Source: Streptomyces gossypii (GTDB lineage Bacteria; Actinomycetota; Actinomycetes; Streptomycetales; Streptomycetaceae). Taken from it: a DNA stretch of 64,000 bases. The position numbers and the translations under genes are program-made. The stretch lies in assembly GCF_025165795.1 (NCBI RefSeq), contig NZ_JAJAGO010000003.1, positions 62,001 to 126,000 of the forward strand, read 5' to 3'. The notes under the pieces were generated by a model. The model was not told where the DNA came from and did no database searches. It saw only the letters and a program-made list of their open reading frames with translations. This document shows positions 51,610-61,019 of this stretch, in pieces. Positions within the stretch are counted from its first letter, which is position 1, and the number at the start of each line of letters is the position of its first letter.

Positions 51610-52203
51610 TTACGGCTGCCCGCCGTCGCTGCGGCCGCCTTCCCCGCCCTCGCTGTTCCCGGCTTCGCCGCTGCCGCCGTCGCGCGTCATCTCGAAAAGC
51701 ACCACCGTCGCGCTCACCCGCACCGCGCCGGGCGTGTGCGGAGGACGGGCCGCGGCGTGCAGCTCCTCGCCCAGCTCCCGGGCGTGCTGCCGGATCGCCT
51801 GCCACTCGCCCGGGTCGATCCACAGCTCCGCGTCGGTCAGCTCGCCCTCGCCGGCCGGCGACCGTTCGGCCGAACGGCGGCGCAGCTCCTCACCGAGTGC
51901 CGCCGCCACCAGCAGATGCTCCTCGGGGCTCTGCGCGACGAGGTGCTCGCCGCTGCCGGGGTCGTGCCGGTAGCGCTTGGCCCGGCCGCCACGGACGCCG
52001 ATCTCCTCCACCAGCTCGACGAGTCCGGCCGCGTGCAGCCTGCGCAGGTGGTAGCTGACGTTGGCCTGGGTCTCGTCCAGTGCCCGCGCCGCCTCGGCGG
52101 CGCTGAAGGCGGCGCCCGTGAGGAGCGAGAGCAGCCGCAGCCGGAGCGGGTGGGCCAGCACCCGGAGTCCGCCGACGGCGGCGCGGGAGCGCGGTTCGGG
52201 CAT
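51610..52203 (-). CDS. ArsR-like helix-turn-helix regulator
   Basis: 197 aa. The wHTH at residues 10-75 includes GLRVLAHPLRLRLLSLLTGA, FSAAEAARALDETQANVSYH and LRRLHAAGLVELVEE. A helical C-terminal part and a Gly/Ser-rich tail follow. ATG 52203. It lies 71 bp downstream of the MFS gene on the same strand, so the two form a unit with gene order reversed relative to the pair at 44.2 kb. It probably controls the pump. Confidence 0.85.
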   Translation of the reverse strand: MPEPRSRAAVGGLRVLAHPLRLRLLSLLTGAAFSAAEAARALDETQANVSYHLRRLHAAGLVELVEEIGVRGGRAKRYRHDPGSGEHLVAQSPEEHLLVAAALGEELRRRSAERSPAGEGELTDAELWIDPGEWQAIRQHARELGEELHAAARPPHTPGAVRVSATVVLFEMTRDGGSGEAGNSEGGEGGRSDGGQP

Positions 52204-52274
52204 CGGCCCAGTATGCGGCGGTGCCGGGAAGGCGGTCAAAAGCCCTCGTTGGGCACCGCCCGAGACCCTGGGAG

Positions 52275-53543
52275 TCACCGGGCCCCTGAGCGGACGGTGA
52301 GCGACCGGACTTCCCTGCTGCACAGTGCGGCGCACGTGGCCACCGCGACCAGCCCGGTACCGCCGAGCAGCGTCGCGCGGGCGCCGATCTCCTCTGCGAG
52401 CGGACCGGCCGTCATCTCGCCGGCGGGCAGCGCGAGCATCGAGCCGAGCGCGTCGTACGAGTAGACGCGCGCCAGCCGTTCCTGCGGGATGTGCTCCTGG
52501 AGCGAGAGGTCCCAGGCCACGCCGAACTGTTCGATCGCCATCCCGTTGACGAACATCGCGGCCAGCAAAATCGCCAGTTCGGCCGACTGGGCGAGGGCGA
52601 GGAGCGGCAGGGCGTCCAGCGCCACCACCGCGACGCCGATCCGCAGCGCGTGCTTCGCCTTCGAGCGGGCGACCACGATGCCGCCCACCAGCGCCCCGGC
52701 CATCTGGGTGGCGAGCACGAAGCCCCATGCCGTACGTCCGAAGGTGTCGTCGGCGATCGTCGGGCCGAGCACCTGGAGGCTGCCCGCCGCCACGGCGTTG
52801 ACGACGAAGAACTGGAGGACGACCACCCACACCCAGCTGCGGGAGACGAACTCCTTCCATCCCTCGCGCAGTTCCTGCCACGGCTTCGTCCGCTCCCCGG
52901 AGCCGCCACGGGCGGACGCCAGGCCGGAGCCCGCCTGTCGGTACGCGGCTGCGGCGGCGAGGAAGGCGAGGGCGTTGCAGGCGAGCCCCCACCCCGGCCC
53001 GGTCAGTGCGGTGATCATGCCGCCGAGCGAGGTTCCGGCGATCATGCCGGTGTTCAGGCCCATCCGGGCGAGGGCGTTGGCGCCCCGCAGTTCCCCGGCG
53101 GGGACCGTCTGCGGGGTCAGCGCGGCCGAGGCCGGGATCGAGACGGCGGACACCGCGCCGTTCAGGACGCTGAGCACGACGAGCACCGTGAGGTCGGCCG
53201 CGTCCAGCAGCAGGGCCGCGGCGACGGCCCCCTGGGCGAGGGCCGCGGCGAGGCTCGCTCCCTGGAGCACGAGTCCGCGCGGGAGTCGGTCGGCGAGGAG
53301 GCCGCCGAACAGCAGCAGCACGGCGTTCGCGACCGACCGGGCACCGACGACGAGGCCGACCTCGACGGCCGATCCGCCCAGGTCGAGGACGGCGAAGGCA
53401 AGCGCCAGCGGGGCCATGGAGTTGGCGAAATAGGTGAGGGCGCGGCCGAGGGCCAGCTGCCGGAAGCGGCGGTGGCGCAGGGGCCGGAGCAGGGCTCCAC
53501 GGGCGGGCGGGTCGGCGGGGCCCACGGGGGCGGGATCGGTCAC
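52275..53543 (-). CDS. MFS transporter
   Basis: 422 aa. 12 TM helices. Family features: ALGRALTYFANSMAPLALAF, LVVGARSVANAVLLLFGGLL, ADRLPRGLVLQGASLAAALA, LARMGLNTGMIAGTSLGGMI and IPQERLARVYSYDALGSMLA, the DHA3-like exporter group. GTG 53543 is chosen. An in-frame TTG at 53582 would extend into the AT-rich promoter region (CAACTATTTGGAGG), so the start is uncertain. No substrate can be named. Confidence 0.87.
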   Translation of the reverse strand: MTDPAPVGPADPPARGALLRPLRHRRFRQLALGRALTYFANSMAPLALAFAVLDLGGSAVEVGLVVGARSVANAVLLLFGGLLADRLPRGLVLQGASLAAALAQGAVAAALLLDAADLTVLVVLSVLNGAVSAVSIPASAALTPQTVPAGELRGANALARMGLNTGMIAGTSLGGMITALTGPGWGLACNALAFLAAAAAYRQAGSGLASARGGSGERTKPWQELREGWKEFVSRSWVWVVVLQFFVVNAVAAGSLQVLGPTIADDTFGRTAWGFVLATQMAGALVGGIVVARSKAKHALRIGVAVVALDALPLLALAQSAELAILLAAMFVNGMAIEQFGVAWDLSLQEHIPQERLARVYSYDALGSMLALPAGEMTAGPLAEEIGARATLLGGTGLVAVATCAALCSREVRSLTVRSGAR

Positions 53544-53715
53544 TCGGGGAGTGTGCGCTGCCGTCGGCAAACAGTCAAACAACTATTTGGAGGTAGCCTG
53601 CTGATGCGTCAGGGCGCGTCAGAGTGCGCCGATGCGTGCAGCGGCGCACTGCGTCACCGCTCTGACCTGCAAATATGTGAGATGGGTCAGCCCTGCCTGT
53701 AAAGGCGGCATAAGA

Positions 53716-53788
53716 GTTGAGTGGGATACGCTCAAGCCATTTGACTTGCTCAACCTGGTCGTGCACTCTTGAGCCAGATCCACTCAAG
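53716..53788 (+). promoter_or_regulatory. Two HAIR operators (HspR-binding) upstream of dnaK
   Basis: GTTGAGT-N7-GCTCAAG (53716-53736) and CTTGAGC-N7-ACTCAAG (53768-53788) match the HAIR consensus CTTGAGT-N7-ACTCAAG. They flank TTGACT (53741-53746), a likely -35 box. The second ends 20 bp before the dnaK ATG. HspR encoded at the end of the operon is expected to bind here and repress until heat shock. Confidence 0.93.
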
Positions 53789-53808
53789 GCTTAACTGGAG
53801 GAACTGAA

Positions 53809-55701
53809 ATGGCACGTGCGGTCGGCATCGACCTGGGTACGACGAACTCCGTCGTCAGTGTTCTCGAAGGCGGTGAGCCCACCGTCATCACCAACGCCGA
53901 GGGCGCCAGGACCACGCCGTCCGTCGTCGCCTTCGCGAAGAACGGTGAGGTCCTGGTCGGCGAGGTCGCCAAGCGCCAGGCCGTCACAAACGTGGACCGC
54001 ACGGTCCGCTCGGTCAAGCGCCACATGGGCACTGACTGGAAGATCAATCTGGACGGCAAGGACTTCAACCCGCAGCAGATGAGCGCCTTCGTGCTCCAGA
54101 AGCTGAAGCGGGACGCCGAGGCCTACCTGGGCGAGAAGGTGGCCGACGCGGTCATCACCGTCCCGGCGTACTTCAACGACCACGAGCGCCAGGCCACCAA
54201 GGAGGCCGGTGAGATCGCGGGCCTCAACGTCCTGCGCATCGTCAACGAGCCGACCGCCGCCGCGCTCGCCTACGGGCTGGAGAAGGAAGACCAGACGATC
54301 CTGGTCTTCGACCTGGGCGGTGGCACCTTCGACGTCTCGCTGCTGGAGATCGGCGACGGCGTCGTCGAGGTGAAGTCCACCAACGGCGACAACAAGCTCG
54401 GTGGTGACGACTGGGACCAGCGCGTGGTCGACCACCTGGTCAAGCAGTTCCAGTCCGGCCACGGCGTGGACCTGGGCAAGGACAAGATGGCGCTCCAGCG
54501 GCTGCGCGAGGCGGCGGAGAAGGCCAAGATCGAGCTGTCCAGCTCGACCGAGACCACGATCAACCTGCCCTACATCACGGCGTCCGCCGAGGGCCCGCTG
54601 CACCTGGACGAGAAGCTCAGCCGGGCGCAGTTCCAGCAGCTCACGCAGGATCTCCTGGAGCGCTGCAAGACCCCCTTCCACAACGTCATCAAGGACGCGG
54701 GTATCCAGCTGTCCGAGATCGACCACGTGGTGCTGGTCGGCGGCTCGACCCGGATGCCCGCCGTGGCCGAGCTGGTCAAGGAGCTGACCGGCGGCCAGGA
54801 GGCCAACAAGGGCGTCAACCCGGACGAGGTCGTGGCCATCGGCGCCTCGCTCCAGGCCGGCGTGCTCAAGGGTGAGGTCAAGGACGTCCTGCTGCTGGAC
54901 GTCACCCCGCTGTCCCTCGGTATCGAGACCAAGGGCGGCATCATGACCAAGCTGATCGAGCGGAACACCACGATTCCGACGAAGCGCTCGGAGATCTTCA
55001 CCACGGCCGAGGACAACCAGCCGTCCGTGCAGATCCAGGTCTACCAGGGCGAGCGCGAGATCGCGGCGTACAACAAGAAGCTCGGGATGTTCGAGCTGAC
55101 CGGCCTGCCGCCCGCCCCGCGCGGGGTGCCGCAGATCGAGGTCACCTTCGACATCGACGCGAACGGCATCATGCACGTCGGAGCCAAGGACCTCGGCACC
55201 GGCAAGGAGCAGAAGATGACCGTCACCGGCGGCTCCGCGCTGCCGAAGGACGACATCGAGCGCATGATGCGCGACGCCGAGCAGTACGCGGACGAGGACA
55301 CCAAGCGCCGCGAGTCCGCGGAGACCCGCAACCAGGCCGAGCAGCTCGTCTACACCACCGAGAAGTTCCTCAAGGACAACGACGAGAAGGTTCCGGCCGA
55401 CGTCAAGGCCGAGGTCGAGACCTCGCTCGCCGACCTCAAGGAGAAGCTGAAGGGCGGCGAGACGGCCGAGGGTGAGGACACCGCGGCCATCCGCGAAGCC
55501 TCCGAGAAGGTGGCGGCCACCAGCCAGAAGCTGGGCCAGGCGCTTTACGCCGACGCCCAGGCCGCCCAGGCGGCAGGCGGCCCTGACGGCGCCCAGCCCG
55601 GCGCCGGCCAGGGTCAGGCCAAGGCCGACGGCGGCGCCGAGGACGACGTCGTCGACGCCGAGATCGTCGACGACGACAAGCCGAAGGACGGTGCGGTGTG
55701 A
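53809..55701 (+). CDS. dnaK: Hsp70 chaperone DnaK
   Basis: 630 aa, full length. The nucleotide-binding domain has [19 protein letters not shown] near the N-terminus, [39 protein letters not shown] and [16 protein letters not shown]. The substrate-binding domain begins with the linker [16 protein letters not shown] and ends in a Gly/Ala/Gln-rich and acidic tail ([13 protein letters not shown]). ATG 53809 follows GGAGGA. The operon is dnaK-grpE-dnaJ-hspR. The stop overlaps the grpE start as GTGTGA. Confidence 0.98.
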   Translation: MARAVGIDLGTTNSVVSVLEGGEPTVITNAEGARTTPSVVAFAKNGEVLVGEVAKRQAVTNVDRTVRSVKRHMGTDWKINLDGKDFNPQQMSAFVLQKLKRDAEAYLGEKVADAVITVPAYFNDHERQATKEAGEIAGLNVLRIVNEPTAAALAYGLEKEDQTILVFDLGGGTFDVSLLEIGDGVVEVKSTNGDNKLGGDDWDQRVVDHLVKQFQSGHGVDLGKDKMALQRLREAAEKAKIELSSSTETTINLPYITASAEGPLHLDEKLSRAQFQQLTQDLLERCKTPFHNVIKDAGIQLSEIDHVVLVGGSTRMPAVAELVKELTGGQEANKGVNPDEVVAIGASLQAGVLKGEVKDVLLLDVTPLSLGIETKGGIMTKLIERNTTIPTKRSEIFTTAEDNQPSVQIQVYQGEREIAAYNKKLGMFELTGLPPAPRGVPQIEVTFDIDANGIMHVGAKDLGTGKEQKMTVTGGSALPKDDIERMMRDAEQYADEDTKRRESAETRNQAEQLVYTTEKFLKDNDEKVPADVKAEVETSLADLKEKLKGGETAEGEDTAAIREASEKVAATSQKLGQALYADAQAAQAAGGPDGAQPGAGQGQAKADGGAEDDVVDAEIVDDDKPKDGAV

Positions 55702-56519
55702 CGGAGGAGACTCCGGGCTTCCCACAGGAGCCCGACGTCCCCGCCGACGCCGCACAGGACTCGCAGCCTGAAGACGCGGCAGAGGCCGCCGGGTCCGCTC
55801 CCTCCGGGGAAGCGGGCCCGGCGGGCCGGGCCGGGGACACCCAGGACAACCAGAAAGCGCAGAGCGCCGGGGAGGCCGAGCAGCAGAAGCGCGCGGGCAA
55901 GCCGGGGCAGCCCGGCCAGCCGGATCAGCCGGGGCAGAAGCCGTCCGGCCAGGGCGCCGAGGCCGGCACCTTGGGTCAGGAGGCGGCGCTGACGGCCCAG
56001 CTCGACCAGGTGCGTACGGCACTTCAGGAGCGGACGCAGGACCTGCAGCGGCTCCAGGCGGAGTTCCAGAACTACCGTCGCCGGGTCGAGCGGGACCGTG
56101 TCTCCGTCAAGGAGATCGCGGTCGCGAATCTCCTGACGGAACTGCTGCCCGTGCTGGACGACATCGGCCGTGCGCGTGATCACGGTGAGTTGCAGGGCGG
56201 CTTCAAGTCCGTCGCCGAATCGCTGGAGATGGTCGCGGCGAAGATGGGCCTGATGCAGTTCGGCAAGGAGGGCGAGCCCTTCGATCCGATGGTGCACGAG
56301 GCGCTGATGCACTCGTACTCCCCGGATGTCACCGAGACGACGTGCGTGCAGATCCTTCAGCCGGGGTATCGCATCGGCGAGCGCACCATCCGTCCCGCGA
56401 GGGTCGGCGTCGCGGAACCGCAGCCGGGCGCCCAGCCCGCGCAGGCGGGGCAGTCTCCGGATTCCCGGGCCGAGGAGCCCGCGGAGGACGAGGACACCAA
56501 TGGCACGGACGACGGCTGA
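55698..56519 (+). CDS. grpE: Nucleotide-exchange factor GrpE
   Basis: 273 aa, longer than E. coli GrpE because of a disordered N-terminal 100 residues rich in Gln/Gly/Pro/Glu. The core has [20 protein letters not shown], the long helix and [20 protein letters not shown], then the beta domain [20 protein letters not shown]. The 4-bp overlap with dnaK indicates coupled translation. It releases ADP from DnaK. Confidence 0.97.
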   Translation: MTEETPGFPQEPDVPADAAQDSQPEDAAEAAGSAPSGEAGPAGRAGDTQDNQKAQSAGEAEQQKRAGKPGQPGQPDQPGQKPSGQGAEAGTLGQEAALTAQLDQVRTALQERTQDLQRLQAEFQNYRRRVERDRVSVKEIAVANLLTELLPVLDDIGRARDHGELQGGFKSVAESLEMVAAKMGLMQFGKEGEPFDPMVHEALMHSYSPDVTETTCVQILQPGYRIGERTIRPARVGVAEPQPGAQPAQAGQSPDSRAEEPAEDEDTNGTDDG

Positions 56520-56571
56520 CCGCCGGGCGGATGGCCGAGCAGATGGATGAACGGGAGGAGGGACGTCGAGG

Positions 56572-57795
56572 ATGAGTACCAAGGACTTCATCGAGAAGGA
56601 CTACTACAAGGTTCTCGGCGTCCCGAAGGACGCGACCGAAGCCGAGATCAAGAAGGCGTACCGGAAGCTCGCCCGCGAGAACCACCCGGACGCCAACCGC
56701 GGTGACGCCCAGGCCGAGGAGCGCTTCAAGGACGCCTCCGAGGCGTACGACGTGCTGGGCGACGCCAAGCGCCGCAAGGAGTACGACGAGGCACGCACCC
56801 TCTTCGGGAACGGCGGCTACCGTCCCGGGCCCGGTGCGGGCGGCGGCGCGGGCGGCTTCAACTTCGACCTGGGCGACCTCTTCGGCGGCACCCAGGGCGG
56901 CCCGGCCGGCGCCGGCGGCCCGGGTGGTCCCGGCCCCGGCGGTCCCGGTGGCGCGGGCGGCTTCGGCGGTGGCCTGGGCGACGTCTTCGGCGGGCTGTTC
57001 AACCGCGGCGGCACCACCACACGTACGCAACCGCGCCGTGGCCAGGACATCGAATCCGAGGTGACGCTCAGCTTCACCGAGGCGGTGGACGGCGCGACGG
57101 TGCCGCTGCGGATGTCCTCGTCGGCCGCCTGCAAGAGCTGCGCGGGCACCGGCGACAAGAACGGCTCACCCCGGGTATGCCCCACCTGCGTGGGGACGGG
57201 GCAGGTCAGCCGGGGCGGCGGGGGCGGCTTCTCGCTCACCGACCCCTGTGTCGACTGCAAGGGCCGCGGCCTGATCGCTCAGGACCCGTGCGACAACTGC
57301 AAGGGCAGCGGGCGGGCGACGAGTTCGCGCACCATGCAGGTGCGCATCCCGGCCGGGGTTTCGGACGGGCAGCGCATCCGGCTGCGCGGCAAGGGCGCGC
57401 CCGGTGAGCGTGGCGGCCCCGCAGGCGACCTGTATGTGGTCGTGCATGTGGACAAGCACCCGGTCTTCGGCCGCCGGGGCGACAATCTCACCGTCACCGT
57501 CCCGGTCACCTTCGCGGAGGCGGCGCTCGGCGGCGAGATCAAGGTCCCGACTCTCGGCGGCCCGCCGGTGACGCTGAAACTGCCGCCCGGCACCCCCGGT
57601 GGCCGTACGATGCGGGCGCGGGGCAAGGGCGCGGTGCGCAAGGACGGCACCCGTGGCGACCTGCTGGTCACCGTCGAGGTGGCCGTACCGAGGGACTTGA
57701 GCGACAAGGCGCGGGACACCCTGGAGTCCTACCGCGACGCCACCGCGACCGAAGACCCGAGAGCCGCGCTGTTCAAGGCAGCGAAGGGAGACTGA
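56572..57795 (+). CDS. dnaJ: DnaJ (Hsp40) co-chaperone
   Basis: 407 aa. The J domain (residues about 8-75) has DYYKVLGVPKDATEAEIKKA with HPD in ARENHPDANRG. A Gly/Pro-rich linker follows. Four CxxCxGxG zinc motifs (CKSCAGTG, CPTCVGTG, CVDCKGRG, CDNCKGSG) precede two C-terminal substrate-binding beta domains. ATG 56572 follows GGAGGGACG. It stimulates the ATPase of DnaK. Confidence 0.97.
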   Translation: MSTKDFIEKDYYKVLGVPKDATEAEIKKAYRKLARENHPDANRGDAQAEERFKDASEAYDVLGDAKRRKEYDEARTLFGNGGYRPGPGAGGGAGGFNFDLGDLFGGTQGGPAGAGGPGGPGPGGPGGAGGFGGGLGDVFGGLFNRGGTTTRTQPRRGQDIESEVTLSFTEAVDGATVPLRMSSSAACKSCAGTGDKNGSPRVCPTCVGTGQVSRGGGGGFSLTDPCVDCKGRGLIAQDPCDNCKGSGRATSSRTMQVRIPAGVSDGQRIRLRGKGAPGERGGPAGDLYVVVHVDKHPVFGRRGDNLTVTVPVTFAEAALGGEIKVPTLGGPPVTLKLPPGTPGGRTMRARGKGAVRKDGTRGDLLVTVEVAVPRDLSDKARDTLESYRDATATEDPRAALFKAAKGD

Positions 57796-57796
57796 G

Positions 57797-58264
57797 ATGA
57801 CCGGCCGAGGTGGGCACGGCCCCCGTTTCGGGGGAGCGCAGCACTTTGAGCTGACGGACGACTCTCCGGTGTACGTCATCTCGGTCGCCGCTCAGCTCTC
57901 CGGCCTGCACCCGCAGACGCTGCGCCAGTACGACCGCCTCGGCCTGGTCTCCCCGGACCGTACGGCCGGGCGCGGCCGTCGCTACTCCGCGCGCGACATC
58001 GAACTGCTCCGCCAAGTCCAGCAGCTGAGCCAGGACGAGGGCATCAACCTCGCCGGGATCAAGCGCATCATCGAGCTGGAGAACCAGGTCGCCGCGCTCC
58101 AGGCGCGCGCTGCCGAGCTCCAGCAGGCGCTGGAGGGCGCCGCCGTGACGATGCGCCAGCGCGAGGCCCAGGTCCACGCCTCCTACCGGCGCGACCTGGT
58201 GCCGTACCAGGACGTCCAGCAGTCCAACGCCCTGGTCGTCTGGCGGCCGAACCGCCGCCGCTAG
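57797..58264 (+). CDS. hspR: MerR-type heat-shock repressor HspR
   Basis: 155 aa. The HTH DDSPVYVISVAAQLSGLHPQ, TLRQYDRLGLVSPDRTAGRG is followed by the coiled-coil dimer helix (ELLRQVQQLSQDEGINLAGI, KRIIELENQVAALQARAAEL) and a basic end (VVWRPNRRR). It lies one base after the dnaJ stop. It represses its own operon at the HAIR sites with DnaK as co-repressor in Streptomyces. Confidence 0.96.
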   Translation: MTGRGGHGPRFGGAQHFELTDDSPVYVISVAAQLSGLHPQTLRQYDRLGLVSPDRTAGRGRRYSARDIELLRQVQQLSQDEGINLAGIKRIIELENQVAALQARAAELQQALEGAAVTMRQREAQVHASYRRDLVPYQDVQQSNALVVWRPNRRR

Positions 58265-58441
58265 GCCGGTGGCCGTCGGCTGGACCGGCCCGCATGACCG
58301 ATCAGGAGCGTACAGCCGCGCTGGCCGCGGTCAGAGAGTCTCTCGCGCTCATCGCGGCGGAATCCCAGCCCAGCGTTCGTTGACCCTCCATGGCGCCAGT
58401 GCCAGCGCCAGCGCTGAGCGCCGTGCCGCGCGTCGAGTGGC

Positions 58442-59161
58442 TTACCGGGCCGGGCCGGTGACGAACTGGCGCAGCAGATCCTCGGTCTGGTCCCGGGTCA
58501 TCTGCGCGTAGACCCTGCTGGGTTTCTTGCTCCCCGCGACGCTGCCACTGAGCCGGTCCGGGCACCCGTCGGGGCTGCCGGCGCCGGCGGCCTCGACCCT
58601 CCGCACGGCCTTGCCGGTGCGCAGTTCGTAGACGGTGTAGGTGTATGTCTGGGAGTACAGCGGATAGGTGGTGGCATCCGTACCGAGCCTGGTGTAGTTG
58701 CACGAGCCGACCTGCTGCGAGCCCTTGCTGCCCTCTCCGCAGGCGAGCAGCTCCATCTCGGCGGCTTCCTCCGGCCCCATGACGACCTCGACGTCGGGGA
58801 ACCGCACCTGCCAGAAGGTGTAGGAGCCGGAGAGGTCGCTGTCGCCCTCGTAGTCGTCCTGGAAGACCGCCATGGTGTGCGGCCCCTTCCCCTTGTACTC
58901 GGCGGCCTCGGGGACGCCCTTCCCCATCTCGGCGCATTTCTGGTCCAGGTCCTTCACCTTGAGTGTCTCCTCGGAGGGCGACGGTGAGGCGGATGGCGAG
59001 GACGGGGCGGATCCGGAGGGGGACGCGGTGGACGTGGCGGAGGGAGAGGGGGACTTCCCCGCGTCGTCCGTTCCGTCGCCGTCGTCCGAGCAGGCGCTCA
59101 GTGCGGCGAGGACGAGCGCCGTACCGACGGCGGCGCCGCCCCGGCGTGTGGGTCTGCGCAC
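58442..59161 (-). CDS. Hypothetical lipoprotein
   Basis: 239 aa. GTG 59161. Signal peptide and lipobox VGTALVLAALSACSDDG, then a Ser/Pro/Thr linker to about residue 65. The mature domain (LDQKCAEMGKGVPEAAEYKG, TMAVFQDDYEGDSDL, YTFWQVRFPDVEVVMG, ELLACGEGSKG, VGSCNYTRLGTDATTYPLYS) has four Cys that may pair. It is convergent with hspR. Homologous-looking lipoproteins are common in Streptomyces. Role unknown. Confidence 0.8.
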   Translation of the reverse strand: MRRPTRRGGAAVGTALVLAALSACSDDGDGTDDAGKSPSPSATSTASPSGSAPSSPSASPSPSEETLKVKDLDQKCAEMGKGVPEAAEYKGKGPHTMAVFQDDYEGDSDLSGSYTFWQVRFPDVEVVMGPEEAAEMELLACGEGSKGSQQVGSCNYTRLGTDATTYPLYSQTYTYTVYELRTGKAVRRVEAAGAGSPDGCPDRLSGSVAGSKKPSRVYAQMTRDQTEDLLRQFVTGPAR

Positions 59162-59308
59162 CAGAAAGCTCCCCTCCGAGGGCCGAGCCCCCGTTGCTCC
59201 GGGATCAGCGGGCTCCCGGCCTGCCTCGTCGGAAGCGTAGCCGAGCCCGCGCGGCCTGACCGGGGTTGCGGCCGAACGCGCCTACCGGGCAGACGAGGTG
59301 ACTGTCCG

Positions 59309-59905
59309 TCAGCATGGCCGCTGCCGCCGCGCACGGGCCCCGCGAGGCGGCAAAGGCAGCGGATGGCCTCCGGCGTCCAGCCACGCGGCGCGCAGCTCGC
59401 GGTGCAAGCGGGTCAACTCCCTCGGAGCGTGCGGCGGCGCCTCGTTGTACGCCTGCCCGTACCGGCCGTGGTCGCCGGGGCCGAACTCCGGGCCCTCGTG
59501 GAGACCCATCCCGCCGTGCACGAACGACGGCACCCAGCGGGTGGTGCCGTCCCGCATGCGCAGTGCCACCCGCCACCGCCCGCCCGGCCCGGTGTTCCCC
59601 GTGCGATGCGCCAGTTCCACCTCGGCGACGTCGGCCCAGGACACCCTGCGTACCCGCACCAGCCCCACCAGCACCGCCTCTTCGCCGCCCATGACGATCC
59701 GCCGCATCGCGGTGCGCAGGCATCCGGCGGTCAGCAACGCCCACATCACGTACTCCGCTGCGGACACCGACTGGTTCGGGGCGAACGGCCCGCGGTCCAG
59801 CGTCGAGGCCCACACGTTCAGCACTCCGCACGTGAGCGCCGCCGCCGCGAGGAACAGCCACCACACGTATCGCGGCCGGTGCCGCAGCACCCGCTTCCCG
59901 TCCAT
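59309..59905 (-). CDS. Hypothetical membrane protein (PH-like)
   Basis: 198 aa. ATG 59905 has AAGGGGG upstream. Two N-terminal hydrophobic helices (VWWLFLAAAALTCGVLNVWA, AAEYVMWALLTAGCLRTAMR) precede a soluble beta-rich part (AVLVGLVRVRRVSWADVAEV, WRVALRMRDGTTRWVPSF) resembling bacterial PH-domain proteins of Streptomyces. An Arg-rich tail ends it. Function unknown. It is divergent from the DUF6196 gene. Confidence 0.7.
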   Translation of the reverse strand: MDGKRVLRHRPRYVWWLFLAAAALTCGVLNVWASTLDRGPFAPNQSVSAAEYVMWALLTAGCLRTAMRRIVMGGEEAVLVGLVRVRRVSWADVAEVELAHRTGNTGPGGRWRVALRMRDGTTRWVPSFVHGGMGLHEGPEFGPGDHGRYGQAYNEAPPHAPRELTRLHRELRAAWLDAGGHPLPLPPRGARARRQRPC

Positions 59906-60023
59906 CGGCCCCCTTCGCACCTGGACCACTTTCGATCCGGGCCGCCCCGTGCGCAAGTTCCGGACGGCAGACCCTCGTTCCGGAGGCAGGAATGCCCGGG
60001 GTGGTGCCTCGGTTGAGCTCTCC

Positions 60024-60524
60024 ATGGTCAGCATCAGTCACGAGACAGCGCAGGAAACCCGCACGCGGCTGCGACGGGTGCTCGCGGAGGCCCCCTTCGA
60101 GATCCTGTCCGGGCATTGGGCGTACCACGAGCACCCCGCCGGTCCGGTACCGCAGCCGTCCGCCGACGCGCTGGCTCTGGTGCGCGATGCCGAGAGCTGG
60201 TCGGTCCTTGAACCGGCGCGCGGTGATGAGGCGGAGGTCTTCGGCGTCTTCGCCTTCCACTTCCCGGCGGCAGCCGACAACAGCGGCTTTGTCGGCTGGC
60301 TGGCCGGCGAGCTCAAGGAGCGTCTCGGCACCGGTGTGGCCGTGCTCTGCGGCTACAACTCGGCGCAGGGCGGCATCTACGACTACTGGCTCGTCCCCGC
60401 ACCACTTCTGGGTGAGGCGGTGGCACATGTGCGCAGTCTGGCGGCGGAGGGCAGCGAGGGTGGCGAGGGCAGCCAGGGCAGCGAGGGCAGCCAGGGCAGC
60501 GAGGGCAGCGAGAGCGGCTGGTGA
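60024..60524 (+). CDS. DUF6196-family protein with Gly/Ser/Glu repeat tail
   Basis: 166 aa. The body (ARLRRVLAEAPFEI-like RLRRVLAEAPFEILSGHWAY, DNSGFVGWLAGELKERLGTG, VAVLCGYNSAQGGIYDYWLV) matches the small DUF6196 group of uncertain role. The last 30 residues (EGSEGGEGSQGSEGSQGSE) come from an imperfect tandem DNA repeat of 9-12 bp units at about 60446-60510, probably variable between strains. It begins at ATG 60024. Confidence 0.72.
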   Translation: MVSISHETAQETRTRLRRVLAEAPFEILSGHWAYHEHPAGPVPQPSADALALVRDAESWSVLEPARGDEAEVFGVFAFHFPAAADNSGFVGWLAGELKERLGTGVAVLCGYNSAQGGIYDYWLVPAPLLGEAVAHVRSLAAEGSEGGEGSQGSEGSQGSEGSESGW

Positions 60525-60792
60525 GTCCGGCCCGCGGGCTGCCCGCATCCCCTTCCCACCCCGCGTACCTCCCACACCTCACAGATGAGATGATCTGCGA
60601 AAGGTCTTTTCTCCACCCATAGTTGTCCGGGATGTGACCCGGTCTCCGTCACCGCGACGGCTGGAGTCCGGCCTGTCAGCATGCTGCCGTGACCGGTGCA
60701 GCATGCTGTCAGCGCTGTCCCTGTCGCGGGCCTCCCGCTGCCTGCCAGAGTCGGAACGACCAGCGACCAGGCAGTTTGATCGGGGGAGAGCC

Positions 60793-61014
60793 ATGGGTGC
60801 AGGATTCGTTCGCCGAGCGGGCGTGAGCAGGGCTGTTGTCGTCACAGGGCTGGCGCTGGGCGCCTTCGCGCTGTCGGCGGGCGGCGCCGCTGCCGCTGAC
60901 GGGGGCACGGCGGTGGAGCTGCGGCTGCCCGCGCCCGCCACTGCCGAGCCGTGTGCGGGCGGCGGTTCCGCGGCGGGTGCCCAGAGCTGCACGCTGGTCA
61001 ACGGCTGGCAGTAA
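60793..61014 (+). CDS. Small secreted peptide, 73 aa
   Basis: RBS GGGGAGAG before ATG 60793. Residues 1-36 look like a signal peptide (SRAVVVTGLALGAFALSAGG, AAAAD). The mature 37 residues carry two Cys (AEPCAGGGSAAGAQSCTLVN) that could form a disulfide. It ends 5 bp before the SARP gene, so it is probably co-transcribed. It is not a typical TOMM precursor (no Ser/Thr/Cys-rich core), so a role as signal or small secreted factor is as likely as a RiPP precursor. Confidence 0.6.
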   Translation: MGAGFVRRAGVSRAVVVTGLALGAFALSAGGAAAADGGTAVELRLPAPATAEPCAGGGSAAGAQSCTLVNGWQ

Positions 61015-61019
61015 CAGGC

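Noticed and set aside
53791..56022. 743-codon frame opposite dnaK
   Set aside because: Long antisense frames opposite dnaK are a well-known codon-bias artefact; HAIR sites and RBS fit dnaK only.
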